In this document: piece by piece, positions 1-10,540 of the stretch | Numbering within the stretch: the stretch's first letter is position 1 | Layout: every line of letters starts with the position of its first letter | Source: Brachionus plicatilis | Lineage: Eukaryota; Rotifera; Eurotatoria; Ploima; Brachionidae | Assembly (NCBI GenBank): GCA_010279815.1 | Contig: QEOQ01000651.1 | Coordinates: forward strand, 354,587 to 418,586 | Direction of reading: 5' to 3' | Length of the DNA: 64,000 bases | Program-made: the position numbers and the translations under genes | The notes under the pieces: generated by a model | Told to the model about the DNA's origin: nothing | Seen by the model: only the letters and a program-made list of their open reading frames with translations | The model's database searches: none

Positions 1-603
1 CATAATGTCGAAAGTGAGTTTCGACTGCGACATTATTTTTGGTATTCGAAATCAAAATTTTAATTTCGAAACTAAAATTGCATTTCGATATTAAGTTGTA
101 AAATCTATAATACTTTATAAAATTCGAAATTAAAATTTTTTGTTTCGAAATCATTTCTTAATTTCAATTATTAATCAAAATTAAAAATAATTTCGAAATT
201 TTTTTGTTTATATTCGAATATTTTTTTTATTTCGTTTTCCCAACCCTGGAATTCTCTCTATTTAACGGGATCCTTGAATAGAGGACATACAGGGTTATCA
301 TGGAAGTATGAGTTCAAAAGCAAAGTTGGATAATCCTTTCGCTTTTTTCTTGAGCATAAAGAAAGATTCTTTATATTCGAGAAAGGCAGATATGATGAGT
401 TAGATAATTATTTTGATTCGATAGATTGCAGAAGGAATTTTATTAATTTAATTGTTACTGAAATGTATGAATATTTTTAGACAAATACAATTTTGCTTGT
501 AACTCTATTATCTCAGTTTGTCAGTCAAGAAAAATAAAAAATTTTTCACCGTGGATGACTAATGAAATAAAATCTGGTATAAGAGCTAAATATTTTATTT
601 TTT
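1..603. other. AT-rich sequence with TTCGAAAT words
   Basis: No convincing gene is seen. The first 240 bases are full of TTCGAAAT-like words, and an imperfect hairpin (ATAATGTCG against CGACATTAT) lies at the extreme left edge. This looks like decayed repeat sequence, possibly the edge of an element that starts outside the window. Confidence 0.4.
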
Positions 604-1726
604 TATTAAAAAATATATTTATGGGTTTAACCCAGGACTGCTCCGAACGGTCGTTTCGACCTTCTTTTCAGTCCCCATTTTAAAAAAAAAGAAAGAAAAT
701 TTTATTTTTTTTACAATAGGCTTAATTACATAATTATGAAAGAAAAAGTGATTTTAAATGATCTTTTTTGATTAATAGAAAAAGAATAAAAAAATTGTTA
801 GAAAAAAAGAAAATAAAAGAGTTTAAAGTTTTGGTCTCTTAAAATGATTTGTTTTATTGATCTAGGTTTTTATTTTTTAAATCGATTATTACGTCATATG
901 GTGTTTTAAAACGTTTTGGATTGTTGTACTCATTCGTTTTGTAGTTTTCGATTTCTCTTTTAATTAAGTTTAGTTCTCGTTTGTTTTGACAAATTTTTGA
1001 AAAAGATTACTTAGTCGCGGAGCAATAGGTTCTATTTTGAGGTCGGAGTGAATGCATGTAAGTCTTGTTTTTAGCGGATATCTCTTGAAAGATCTGATCA
1101 TTTTGTTTTGTTCTTTTTTAATTTCTTTTATGAATCTTTGAGTTCTACACTGAAAAAAAAAAAGCGTCTTGGAGACGCTTTTTAAGACGGACATTAAGTC
1201 GGATAAAAAGTCACTTCTATTGGTTTTTTTAAGTCCCTTTTTAAGACGTTATTTAAAAAAGTCGGTTTATAAGTCACTTTTTAAGAAGCTTTTATAGATG
1301 GATTTTGAGGGACTCTTTTTTCTTAGACAATTTTTTAATTAAATCAAGGATTTCATTTTTTAATATTGATTTTAATATTTAAAAGTTAATTTTTTTTTCA
1401 GAAATTTATTTGAAATATTAGAATTGTTTTTAAAAATAGTTTTTAGAATTAAAAGAAGAGAAATTTTTTTACAAATTGGTGAAACAAATAAAAAATTAAT
1501 TATTATATTCAATTTTGGTCGAAAATAACTATCAAATACTTATCAAATTTAATAGAAAAAAATTCATCTTTAGGACTAACTCTGGTACCTTGCAGTACTT
1601 TTGGTCATAGCGACGATTTTTTTAAGCATATTTAGAATTAATTTGAAAAAAACAGATGGCCTAAAAATTTTGATGATAATCGTTCAGATTCTACACATCT
1701 TAAATAGATATTTAGTGAAGTTAAGT

Positions 1727-2071
1727 CAGAGCTGGTCAAAAGTTAAAGTCAAGTCTGGGCTTAGACTTTATTTTTTTAATTTTTTTCAATAAAAACCGCT
1801 TTTTTGGGTTTTATTTAGTAGGCCGCTACAATAGCTACCTGGAATGGCAAAAAATCATATGATTGTGATCCTGACATGGATTGCCGTTCCAGATAGCTAT
1901 TGTAGCGGCCTACTAAATAAAACCCAAAAAAGCGCCGTTTAAAGAAAAAAATTTAAAAAAAAAGTTTTTTTGGTGGACTAGTTCAAGTCTAAATTATTAA
2001 ATACAGCAAAGACTTTAAAGTGTAAAAGAAATTTCAAAGTGAAAGTCGACTTTGACTTTTGAACAACTCTG
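1727..2071. mobile_element. hAT-like MITE (CAGAGYTGG family) nested in the Tc1-like element
   Basis: Ends read CAGAGCTGGTCAAAAG on the left and CAACTCTG on the right, with AAAGTC-rich subterminal sequence. The flanking 8-mers AGTTAAGT (1719-1726) and AGTTCAGT (2072-2079) match at 7 of 8 positions, as expected for an aged hAT target duplication. The same termini occur at 19438, 23952, 42023 and 51948. Confidence 0.75.
1797..1934. repeat. Near-perfect hairpin, about 52-bp arms
   Basis: Left arm 1797-1849 and right arm 1881-1934 are nearly perfect reverse complements; the central word of the arm is TAGTAGGCCGCTACAATAGC. The loop is about 31 nt. It sits inside the MITE 1727-2071 and is GC-richer than its surroundings. 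It may be a separate foldback insertion or the core of that MITE subfamily. Confidence 0.85.
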
Positions 2072-2139
2072 AGTTCAGTACAAAATAACAGAACAAAATG
2101 ATAAAAAATTAAATAACTATTTTTCTAAAAGTTTAAAAT

Positions 2140-2340
2140 TAGCTTGATGAATGCTACATGATGCAAAACTTATAGTTGCATATACTGTCAAAGTCTGCCA
2201 ATCATGTGCAAAATCTCTTCAAAATGCACTTTGCATGAACGTATTGAAATCTAATTTCTGCTAATATTTGTAGAGTTTTGCAGACCTAAATAGCCGATGC
2301 AACTTTGAAAGTTGCACAATGTCGCAATCACGATACTTAT
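2140..2340. repeat. Dispersed repeat, copy 1 (second copy near 42 kb)
   Basis: The stretch containing GAATGCTACATGATGCAAA, AAAGTCTGCCAATCATG and GCAAAATCTC recurs at 41968-42160 and, inverted, at 42450-42530. The copy here is uninterrupted at the place where the 42-kb copy carries a MITE. Confidence 0.7.
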
Positions 2341-3240
2341 TTTTAATTTATAGAAAAAAAGTTATTCAATTTTTTTTTGTTCTTTTAACCATTTCTACTG
2401 TATTTCACGAAACCTTAAATATATATATCTGCCAAATTTACGATTTGTTTCGTTTTTAAAATTTATTAAATAAAAAAAAACACTAAATTATATAGTTTAA
2501 ATCATGTTAAAACTATTTAGAAGTGAATAAAAATTAAAAAATATGTTAAAAACTAATATTAATAACAATAATTTCGAACGATTTGAAAAGAACAATTTTT
2601 CGTAATCTAAAAAGAAAGTGTTTTGTAAAAAACACAATTGTGTGTTTAAACTGTTTAAGATTAATAAAAGGAGAAACGATCCAAGGCCATTTGCGGCTCG
2701 TCAAAATAAAAAACATTCATTAAGGACAATATGAATTTTAGAAAAATAATGTTGAACTCTTGAATTCAAACGAAATTATAATAATATTAAATTGCAAAAC
2801 ATCTGTTATAATTATGAAAATAAAAATTGTCCGTTGAAATTACAGGAGAGTTTTATTTTCTTCTTGTTAGTTATTAAAAGGAGGAGCTTATTGTGTATTT
2901 AACTTTTATAAATAAAGTCTCTTTTTTCTTTTGTTTAATTAAGTCGCTTTTCACTCGAAAAAATTAAGAAGTCGCTTTTTTTTTTTAAAAAGTCACTTTT
3001 TTTATTGCTAAGACGCTTATTTTTTTTTCAGTGTAGTGTTTGCAATAACTTAACAATAATCGTAAATCGAACGTATTAGTGTTTTGTAAACTATCCTGCA
3101 AAGATTTTTGTTGTTTTTAAGCTTGAGTTTTTTGATCGATTTAATAAGATTGAGCTTCGTGGCTTGTTTTGTTTTGATTTTATTTAGGTGTTTTTTGAAG
3201 TTAAGTTTTGGATCAAGTTATGTTGTAAATTAATTGTGGA

Positions 3241-3714
3241 TTATATGAGATATAGTCAAGTCTTTGTGAATCTAAATCGTACTGGTTGTGTTGATATTGT
3301 TGATTATTAACTTGTTGTGAAATATTTTGTGTGTTTTTTTTTGTGTGGGTTAGGGTATGGTGATGCTCTGTTGTTTCTTGATGAGTTTGGGTTGATTACA
3401 GTTTTTGCATAGCTCGTAGGTTGGTCTGGATATTGACCCAGGAGTCTTTACTAAACTAATAGTGTCAGAAAGTTGTGTTGTAGGAAGATATCTTTGCACT
3501 TTTTAACAAATAGAGCTAAATATTTAACACTGCAAGATTTTAAGAAAAGTGGTTTTAACAAACGTTTTCAATCGAGCTTCTCAAAAGAATCATCCAAATC
3601 TTCAGTTTCCGAGCTTTAATAAGAAAACGAATGTGCTATTACAAATAACTTTGACATGATGATCAATGAATAAACAGTTTTTGTTTTTAACAAATTTTTT
3701 CAGCTTGACTACAC
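3241..3714. other. No gene recognised
   Basis: T-rich sequence, probably further upstream LINE debris continuing from the minus-strand relic. No frame or structure could be supported. Confidence 0.3.
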
Positions 3715-4300
3715 AATTTTTAATGAGCATGGAACAGAGTCATTAGAGAAAACACAATTAGAGAAGGATTTTGGTGTCTATTTTCAAAATAATCTAAAGT
3801 GGGGTGCTCATGTTAGCTACTCTTCTGGCAGAGCGAATAGAGTTTGGAATGATTTTAAATTTTTGGATAGTAATGTATTTAAGTTACTTTAAACATCATT
3901 GGTTAGACCTCTTATAGAATATGGAGTTAGTGTTTGGAATCCATACTTGAAACAAAGATAAAAAGGAACTTGAAAAAGTACAGTGTAGAACAATTAAGAT
4001 GATTCCAAACTTCAGAAACCTTGAGTATGAAGAGAGATTGTGAAGAATTAAATTTACGTCACTGAATTCTAGAAGAATAAAAGGCGATTTGTAATGTAAT
4101 ATGGGACAATAGAAAGATTGTTATAACTAATTTTAAAATTATAAATAATCTGGTTGAAAAGTGGAATTAGATATTCTGAAAGAAATAATTACAAGCTTAG
4201 AGACCTCACTCAGATGCTTAAAGGAGAACTTATCAAAAAATGTCCATTACGTTTCAACTTTATCACAAATAGGGTTATAGAAATTCTTTTTTTTCTTAAA
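3715..4300 (+). pseudogene. CR1/L2-like LINE reverse-transcriptase C-terminal relic
   Basis: Plus-strand translation gives a decayed version of the C-terminal RT region that is better preserved at 35561-36817 (minus). Recognisable landmarks are LEKDFGVYFQNNLKW (compare SERDLGVIVTNNLKW), then RPLIEYGVSVWNPYLK (compare RPHLEYGIQVWNPYLK), then LIKKCPLRFNFITNRV near 4260 (compare LVKNCDQRYNFFSNRV). Stops and frameshifts separate the blocks, so it is not functional. The domain upstream of the catalytic FADD motif is missing. Confidence 0.8.
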
Positions 4301-4765
4301 TTTTTTTTTAATTTCAAAATACTCATTTTTAAGTCGGTTTTTTATTTGATTGAAATATGATCATCAACTAATAGACACTTTTTGATAACAATTCATTTTA
4401 AAATTTGGACTGTATAATAACCGTTTTTGGTTATATACTTAATTGTTGGATAGGTCTGTACTCAGGGGCAGTTGGGTGACTTGCAGACTGGGTTGAGTCG
4501 AGGGACTGAATAAGAGAAAAAGACAATAGACTCAAAATGATAAACTTTTATTTGTAAAAATAGAATATCCTCAAATAGTAATTTTTCTATGAATATTTAT
4601 AGAAAAAAATGTGACTAGAAAGTTATATATAGTAATTGTGAAAACTAATAACTTGTAATTGTTAGAGCTTAAATCAAAGATAACTTGAAATTTGGGTTCT
4701 AACAATTGCCTTTGTGGTTTAAAGAAAAAAACTTAGAAAAATATAATTTTTTTATTATTTTATTA
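4301..4765. other. Intergenic, no gene recognised
   Basis: AT-rich sequence after the LINE relic. No coding or structural signal could be supported. Confidence 0.4.
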
Positions 4766-5102
4766 CAGGGGTGATTTAATAACAGTATTTTACGAAAAAA
4801 TACGGAGTTTTCAGGATTTTGAGATAATTTTGGTAAAATTTTGTAAAATTCAAAACGGCCAATTCAAAATTCAAAATTTTTGAAAAAATGTCTTTTTTTT
4901 CCAAAAATCGAAAATTTAAGAAAGTTTTTTTTTCATAAATTGGTTAAAAAATAGTTATTTTTAAATTGTTAAAAAGAAATTTTTTTAAATTTTCGATTTT
5001 TGGAAAAAAGACATTTTTTCAAAAATTTTGAATTTTACAAAAGTTAATTTAACCGTATTTTACGTAATTTTTCGTAAAATACTGTTATCAAATTACCACT
5101 GT
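4766..5102. mobile_element. Tc1/mariner-like MITE, TA target site
   Basis: Left end CAGGGGTGATTTAATAACAG and right end (as complement) CAGTGGTAATTTGATAACAG, flanked by TA at 4764-4765 and 5103-5104. The arms are long and rich in TTTTACG/CGTAAAA words, including a fold-back of TTTTTCCAAAAATCG-type sequence. Termini and the TTTACG subterminal words are shared with the larger element at 43140-44077. Confidence 0.8.
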
Positions 5103-5402
5103 AATTAATTTTTATTAAATTTTTTAATCAACAATTTGTTAAATTTAGATAGTTGCAAATACTTAAATAAAATTTTTTTTTTCTTGTCAAAGTTATCAAA
5201 ATTTTTATCGTTTGTACGACCATTTAAAAAAAAATTAAATGTTTATTTTTATTAATTAACATCTAGAAAAGAATATAATGTTATATAATTGTTTTATATA
5301 TTGATTTAAATACAAATAAAGCCAGAAATAATTTTACAAATTTATTTGGTGAATCTTAGTAATTTATTTTTTAATTTCTAAAAATTAACTTTTTAGTTTT
5401 AT

Positions 5403-6461
5403 CTAAGCTTTGGTTTGCATGGAAAAAGTAATCTTTTTATCTTTAGAGTTTTCCTTCTTTTTTACATATTTGCTTAAACTTCTGAAAAGGTTTAAGAAAA
5501 TTTTATAAAATTCATTTCTAAATACACTATTAAACATCAATTGAATAAATATATTAAATGAATAAAATAATAAATAGACTGATGATGTCATAATTTCTAA
5601 AACAAGCAAAAAAGATCTGAAAGTCTGTCGACTTGTGATCGATACATCTTGAAATACAAAAGCCATAGACACATAAACACTACTAGGTATTAGAGTAATC
5701 AAAAAAATAATTGTTGATGCAATTACTGTAAATGAAAATTTTAAATCGTGAATAAGATTCTTTTTCAGTCTTATTTTTTCTTTAGATTTTATCACCTTAT
5801 AAATAAGCAGACTATTCATAAAGAACATTAGCATAAAAGGCAAGACCGTTCGTAACAAAATAGTCATTAAGCCTCTAGTTCTTAAAATAAATTGAGGAGC
5901 AGTGCATAACTTGGATACTGTCACATTGGTTGAATTGTTCACTGTTGTTTCCAAATAATAGAAAAAATTTGGTGAATTAGAAGCAAAAATAATGAGCAGA
6001 AAACCAGTTAGTATCAAACTAATTTTGAACTTATTTTTATGGATTCTAAATCTATTTGGATAAATTATAAAAATTAGTCTGTCTGCTACCATTAAAACAT
6101 TGAGCCATGAGTAAGCTTGATAAAGACTCCGTAAAAAAAATACGTAAGTCTTGCATGTCAAATCAGACCAGGTTGTTAAATTGATATTGTATAGAGCAGG
6201 AAAGTTGAATACCGTTACATATATGAGAATGATTGAATGTAAAGCTGAGTTTATTGTCAAAAAATAACCCATAGTTGATTTAGAAAATTTTTTACTTTGA
6301 AAAATAGTTATTTCTATTAAGTTCAGAACTATTCCAATTGGAATAATAATTATGCAAGCATAAAAAATAGTTAAATTCTTAATTTGCTTTGCCCAAGCAA
6401 TATAAGTAGTGTCTTTGGGGACTTCTTTAAAAATGCTTGTGTTCATTTTACTTCTAAACAT
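5403..6461 (-). CDS. Rhodopsin-family (class A) G-protein-coupled receptor
   Basis: A single uninterrupted 352-residue frame with seven hydrophobic segments at about 31-55, 63-88, 105-135, 146-165, 197-222, 243-268 and 284-310. Class A signatures: Cys103 at the start of TM3 and Cys186 in extracellular loop 2 (the usual disulfide pair), DRL at 127-129 in place of DRY, Pro259 in TM6, and a TM7 ending in a modified NPxxY region (SFNIFIQLMF) followed by an FRNEF helix-8 start. N-glycosylation sites occur at the N-terminus of the protein and in loop 2 (NNSTNVT). The overall pattern resembles the lineage-expanded peptide (FMRFamide-type) receptors of spiralians. The ligand is not deducible. It has no intron in its coding sequence. 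It is flanked by a MITE downstream and the assembly gap upstream. Confidence 0.85.
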   Translation of the reverse strand: MFRSKMNTSIFKEVPKDTTYIAWAKQIKNLTIFYACIIIIPIGIVLNLIEITIFQSKKFSKSTMGYFLTINSALHSIILIYVTVFNFPALYNINLTTWSDLTCKTYVFFLRSLYQAYSWLNVLMVADRLIFIIYPNRFRIHKNKFKISLILTGFLLIIFASNSPNFFYYLETTVNNSTNVTVSKLCTAPQFILRTRGLMTILLRTVLPFMLMFFMNSLLIYKVIKSKEKIRLKKNLIHDLKFSFTVIASTIIFLITLIPSSVYVSMAFVFQDVSITSRQTFRSFLLVLEIMTSSVYLLFYSFNIFIQLMFNSVFRNEFYKIFLNLFRSLSKYVKKKENSKDKKITFSMQTKA

Positions 6462-6866
6462 ATTTTAAATTTTGAATCTTCGAATAAAGAAGAAAATATT
6501 AGAATTTATCTAATAAATTTTAAATCTTATTGATAGACAAAATGTTTAATTTTTTAAAATAGAATTTTTTGTCCAGGTGATCCTTTTAAAAATCAATTTT
6601 ATTTAAAATTATTATTAAGAAAAATGTAAGTGAGAGAAAATTTTAAAAATAAAATGAAATAAAAATTCTCAGTTTGAAATACACTTGTTTAGTAGGAATG
6701 ATTTTACCTGGATTTACGTGGTTTTAGAAAAATTTTCAAAATCAGTCATTCAATTGACTAAAATTTCTTAATTAAAAATTGCACATTTTCTAGTTAATTA
6801 CAAGTAAATTAATTCTACAATAAATTAAGATGTTTAATGAAGTTTATGTAACAATAGTTTGAAAAT
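6462..6866. other. GPCR upstream region, no gene recognised
   Basis: AT-rich sequence lying 5' of the receptor gene. It presumably contains its promoter, but no specific element can be recognised. Confidence 0.3.
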
Positions 6867-7543
6867 NNNNNNNNNNNNNNNNNNNNNNNNNNNNNNNNNN
6901 NNNNNNNNNNNNNNNNNNNNNNNNNNNNNNNNNNNNNNNNNNNNNNNNNNNNNNNNNNNNNNNNNNNNNNNNNNNNNNNNNNNNNNNNNNNNNNNNNNNN
7001 NNNNNNNNNNNNNNNNNNNNNNNNNNNNNNNNNNNNNNNNNNNNNNNNNNNNNNNNNNNNNNNNNNNNNNNNNNNNNNNNNNNNNNNNNNNNNNNNNNNN
7101 NNNNNNNNNNNNNNNNNNNNNNNNNNNNNNNNNNNNNNNNNNNNNNNNNNNNNNNNNNNNNNNNNNNNNNNNNNNNNNNNNNNNNNNNNNNNNNNNNNNN
7201 NNNNNNNNNNNNNNNNNNNNNNNNNNNNNNNNNNNNNNNNNNNNNNNNNNNNNNNNNNNNNNNNNNNNNNNNNNNNNNNNNNNNNNNNNNNNNNNNNNNN
7301 NNNNNNNNNNNNNNNNNNNNNNNNNNNNNNNNNNNNNNNNNNNNNNNNNNNNNNNNNNNNNNNNNNNNNNNNNNNNNNNNNNNNNNNNNNNNNNNNNNNN
7401 NNNNNNNNNNNNNNNNNNNNNNNNNNNNNNNNNNNNNNNNNNNNNNNNNNNNNNNNNNNNNNNNNNNNNNNNNNNNNNNNNNNNNNNNNNNNNNNNNNNN
7501 NNNNNNNNNNNNNNNNNNNNNNNNNNNNNNNNNNNNNNNNNNN
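6867..7543. other. Assembly gap (Ns)
   Basis: A run of Ns. The element that ends at 8385 probably starts inside or before it, so the 5' part of that transposon is not readable. Confidence 1.
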
Positions 7544-8385
7544 GATTTTGTTAATGATTTTGAAGATGAAATGGAAACAACAAATCAGCCTAATGATGAA
7601 TATGATTCAGATGAAGACTCTGATGATGAAGAAACTGAAGAAACTAACATAGACAAAACTTCGAAAAATGGAACGATATGTATAAGATTGAAAGATGGGG
7701 AAGAGACAAGTCTTAGAAAAAAGATTAATTTTGAGAAAGTTGGACCAACAAGCTATGCTACACGTCAGATAAATGAGACCAAACTTTCAGCATTTTTTAT
7801 GATTTTTGACCTGTCGATGATAAATTTTATATTGAATTGTACGAATTGTTAGATGAATTACTGGAAATAGTAAATACAAGTGTACAGCCTACAACTCCAA
7901 TTACTCCAGTTGCTTCTAGAAAGCGCTTAGCAAGCACTGAGATTAATTCATCTGCAAAAAAAAAGTGTCAAATTAGGCTATGTAATGGAAACAAATCGAA
8001 CTTTAATTGTGACAAATGCAAAAAATTTACATGTGCTCCTTGTCTAGGGGAGAAGGTTTTCAAATCGATTTGTAAAAATTTTTACGATCAAGAACTGAGA
8101 ATTGAGATAAAATTTTAATTTTTTTAGATAGAAAAATTTTTTTCTTGAATTTTTATCAAATTTTTTTTTATAAATAATTTTAGGCTTTTACTTAAATCTA
8201 AACATAATTTTTTTTGAAAGCATAACAAAAATGATAAAAGACATTTATTTTTGCAATTTGTAACATTTTTTAACATTATTTGAATAAATAATCTAGTTTA
8301 TTTTATCTAAAAAGCAAATCTAATTTTTGGGGTTTTTAGGACCCTATGGTCCTTAACGTAATAAAAAATATTGGGCCTTTGAGTG
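7544..8385 (+). pseudogene. piggyBac-like transposase relic with internal deletion
   Basis: The first frame (to about 7850) has an acidic Asp/Glu-rich stretch followed by GPTSYATRQINETKLSAFF, resembling the N-terminal acidic region and the start of the DDE_Tnp_1_7 domain of piggyBac transposases. A second, shifted frame (about 7810-8118) ends in a cysteine-rich module (CNGNKSNFNCDKCKKFTC, then CAPC) like the C-terminal zinc-binding domain of that family. The catalytic middle is absent, so this is an internally deleted copy. The 3' end is marked by GGGCCTTTGAGTG at 8373-8385 followed directly by TTAA (8386-8389), the piggyBac target site. The left terminus lies in the gap or upstream. Confidence 0.7.
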
Positions 8386-8544
8386 TTAAATAAAAAAATC
8401 TTGATAAAATTATTTTATTTAAGTATTTGTGAAAAAGTAAGCTTCGCTAAAAAATTTAACTTTACAAGAAAGGTAAAATAAATTAAATTTATAAAAAAAT
8501 TTATTCATAAAAGTCTAATTTTATAAAAGTCCAATCAATTTTTT

Positions 8545-8982
8545 TTAAAGTTCCATTAGAATTAGTGAAACCAGACCAAAGATTGAACGAACTGAATGAA
8601 ACAATCCCCATTTCTCTAAAAGATGCTTGGTTTCATTCGAATCTGGATCCAAATTTGGATCCGTCAGTTTTCTATTTATTGGCATAATACACAAAAGCGT
8701 ATAAGGTATTATAGACATGATTAAAATAGCAGAATAGAGCCACTTTTTATCATTTTCCAAATAGTAGGCCACAGATGACCCGATGAAAGCGATTGAGGAA
8801 GTCAATGATTGTATCAAGATAGCTCGTTTTAAACTTGGTCTAAATTGACTTACTGCTGCTCTTTTGTCGATTTTCAGCCTTGCGGGATGTTCTACCAGCG
8901 AGCCATATACAGCTCCACCGGTGAATATTGCTGTTGATATCTTCGTTATAAATTTTGACGCAAAAATTAAACTCAAACTCAT
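8545..8982 (-). CDS. DUF1772 / anthrone oxygenase-like membrane protein
   Basis: A 145-residue frame with several hydrophobic segments (about 2-25, 52-72, 82-100, 128-143). The family landmarks are present: an N-terminal GGAVYGSLVEHPAR motif (compare the conserved G..Y...VEHPAR of DUF1772), a central MPINRKLTD motif, and a C-terminal LLEKWGLFHSVRS segment followed by a last membrane helix. Bacterial and fungal members include anthrone oxygenases of polyketide pathways, while most animal members have no known role. The start is the first methionine, directly before the first hydrophobic segment. Full length for the family, with no intron seen. Confidence 0.8.
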   Translation of the reverse strand: MSLSLIFASKFITKISTAIFTGGAVYGSLVEHPARLKIDKRAAVSQFRPSLKRAILIQSLTSSIAFIGSSVAYYLENDKKWLYSAILIMSIIPYTLLCIMPINRKLTDPNLDPDSNETKHLLEKWGLFHSVRSIFGLVSLILMEL

Positions 8983-8989
8983 ATTTAAA

Positions 8990-9317
8990 AATTTTTATCA
9001 ACTTTTGATTGTAAGCTATATTTTGATTTTAAAAAGGTTTTATTTTCTTAATATTGAAAATGCGTGTTTTTCTTGGGATTTAATCTAAAGCTTTGGTATT
9101 TATTATAAATTTATGAAAGCGTTTTCTTTGCTTTTTTAGGTTTACGTCACAAGCAATCTACTTTGCATTTGATTCAATAATATTAGATTTAGTCAAAAAT
9201 CAAGGCTTATAAAAATAGATTAGGTTTGTGATTTTTTTAAAACATTCTTAGAAATTTCAAAATATGATAAAATATTAGTTTAAATTACAATATTTTTTTA
9301 TTTCTTTTTAGAAACAA
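8990..9317. other. Intergenic, no gene recognised
   Basis: AT-rich region upstream of the DUF1772 gene. Nothing specific is seen. Confidence 0.4.
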
Positions 9318-9325
9318 ATTAAATT

Positions 9326-9645
9326 AGCAAAATGTGATTTATTGTACATTTTTATATTTTTACATTTTTACATTTTTGAGAGAAAAAATAAAAATCTCAA
9401 AATAAAAAAACTAAAAAAATTTTCATTAAGAAAAGTAATAATAAATTCGCAATTAATAATAAGGGATTTTCAAAAATTATCCTTGGTTTTTACATTTAAA
9501 TTTTTCTAAAACTCCTTTTTAAGTAATTGCGAATTTATTATTACTTTTCTTGAATGAAAATTTTTTTAGGTTTTTTGATTTTGAGATTTTTTTTTTCTCT
9601 AAAAAATGTAAAAATATAAAAATGTACAATAAATTACATTTTGCC
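9326..9645. mobile_element. hAT-like foldback MITE (GGCAAAATG family)
   Basis: Inverted arms of about 130 bp (9326-9454 and 9523-9645). Ends read AGCAAAATGTGATTTATTG and its complement ...CATTTTGCC. The flanking 8-mers ATTAAATT (9318-9325) and ATTGAATT (9646-9653) match at 7 of 8. It shares its terminus with the element at 51253-51444. Confidence 0.8.
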
Positions 9646-9894
9646 ATTGAATTTAACAAACTAAAATTTTTATTTTTAGCTTTTAACATAAATTCAGTAT
9701 AATGATACAAAAATTACACAAAAACTTCCCGTAAAAAACATGCCGTTTAATGGATATTTTTTATTTCAGTTGAAATGTTTAAATCATAATTAACTTTATG
9801 TTTTAGTTCACTTTTTAATAAAAATTTTTCAAAATTAATCAAATTAAATTCACACTTTTTTTAATCAATTAATTACTATCAAGCAATAGATTTA

Positions 9895-10070
9895 TTTTGA
9901 ATAATTCTACTAAAAATCACTCAAACTCCTACCAACCTCGTATACAAATCTTATAACATGGCAAAGATTTTTACTCCAATACAACCATTAAAAAACTGAA
10001 AAGTATTTGTTATATATAGTTGTGAACAATGGTGACAAATTTTTAAAAAATCTTCAAAATAAATAATTAA
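9895..10070. repeat. Dispersed repeat; near-empty counterpart of the 61-kb insertion site
   Basis: The segment with CCAACCTCGTATACAAATC and TAACATGGCAAAGATTTTTA recurs at 60930-61050 plus 61944-62030, where an 893-bp element interrupts it. The copy here is continuous. Confidence 0.8.
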
Positions 10071-10147
10071 TCTTTCATTTATTTTTTCAAAAGTATTAAA
10101 TTCTGAATTAAAATTTATTTTGAATTTACGTCAATTCAGGCGACTAT

Positions 10148-10540
10148 AAAAATTAATTTTTAAGATTTATAAAAATCACAAAAATTTTTTTTTAACAAAT
10201 TGAAAAATAGATACGACGATTGAGCGAATTGTCTTTAAACCAACTCAGATGGACACTTTTTTGTATATTTTCAAAAATCTAGTTAAACGATTAAAAAATA
10301 TATTAAATAAAAAAAGTAATTTTTTAAGGAAAAAATCATTTCATTGATGTGAAATTATAATAAAGTGTTAACTTTTTTTAAATCATATATTTTTTAATCG
10401 TTTAACTAGATTTTTGAAAATATACAAAAAAGTGTCCATCTGAGTTGGTTTAAAGACAATTCGCTCAATCGTCGTATCTATTTTTCAATTTGTTAAAAAA
10501 AAATTTTTGTGATTTTTATAAATCTTAAAAATTAATTTTT
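10148..10540. repeat. Long near-perfect inverted repeat, about 155-bp arms
   Basis: Arms 10148-10302 and 10386-10540 are almost identical reverse complements (for example TCTTTAAACCAACTCAGATG against its complement), with a loop of about 83 nt. Such identity implies a recent fold-back insertion. A clear target duplication was not found. Confidence 0.9.

Larger units (their letters stand above)
1148..3033. mobile_element. Tc1/mariner-like non-autonomous element, TA target site
   Basis: Termini are inverted: CACTGAAAAAAAAAAAGCG on the left and its complement (CGCTT...TTTCAGTG) on the right, each flanked by TA (1146-1147 and 3034-3035). Both subterminal regions carry repeated AAGTCACTTTTTAAG-like words, and the left end also has a GCGTC/GACGC palindrome. 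No transposase frame is visible inside. Instead the interior holds a nested hAT-like MITE (1727-2071) and a dispersed repeat (about 2140-2340) that recurs near 42 kb. TA duplication plus CACTG/CAGTG ends are typical of Tc1/mariner; the superfamily call is inference. Confidence 0.75.
604..3240 (-). pseudogene. LINE 3' portion, interrupted by a DNA transposon
   Basis: Minus-strand translation of 3240-3036 gives the end of a non-LTR reverse transcriptase (LDPKLNFKKH, then a TLIRSIYDY motif like the 'RPHLEYG' region of related LINEs). The frame resumes at 1145 and runs to about 840, through RLSNLFQKFV and NPKRFKTPYDVI, with stops. A GC-richer block at 618-682 resembles the LINE 3' UTR at 44890-44960 (both contain CTTCTTTTCAG). 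The two coding halves are separated exactly by the TA-flanked element 1148-3033. This is a dead, 5'-truncated copy. Family assignment below LINE level is not possible by eye. Confidence 0.7.

Noticed and set aside
6859..7554. Long plus-strand frame across the first gap
   Set aside because: It consists almost entirely of Ns; there is no sequence evidence.
9519..9710. Minus-strand 63-aa frame
   Set aside because: Lies in the arm of a foldback MITE; low-complexity Lys/Phe/Ser product.
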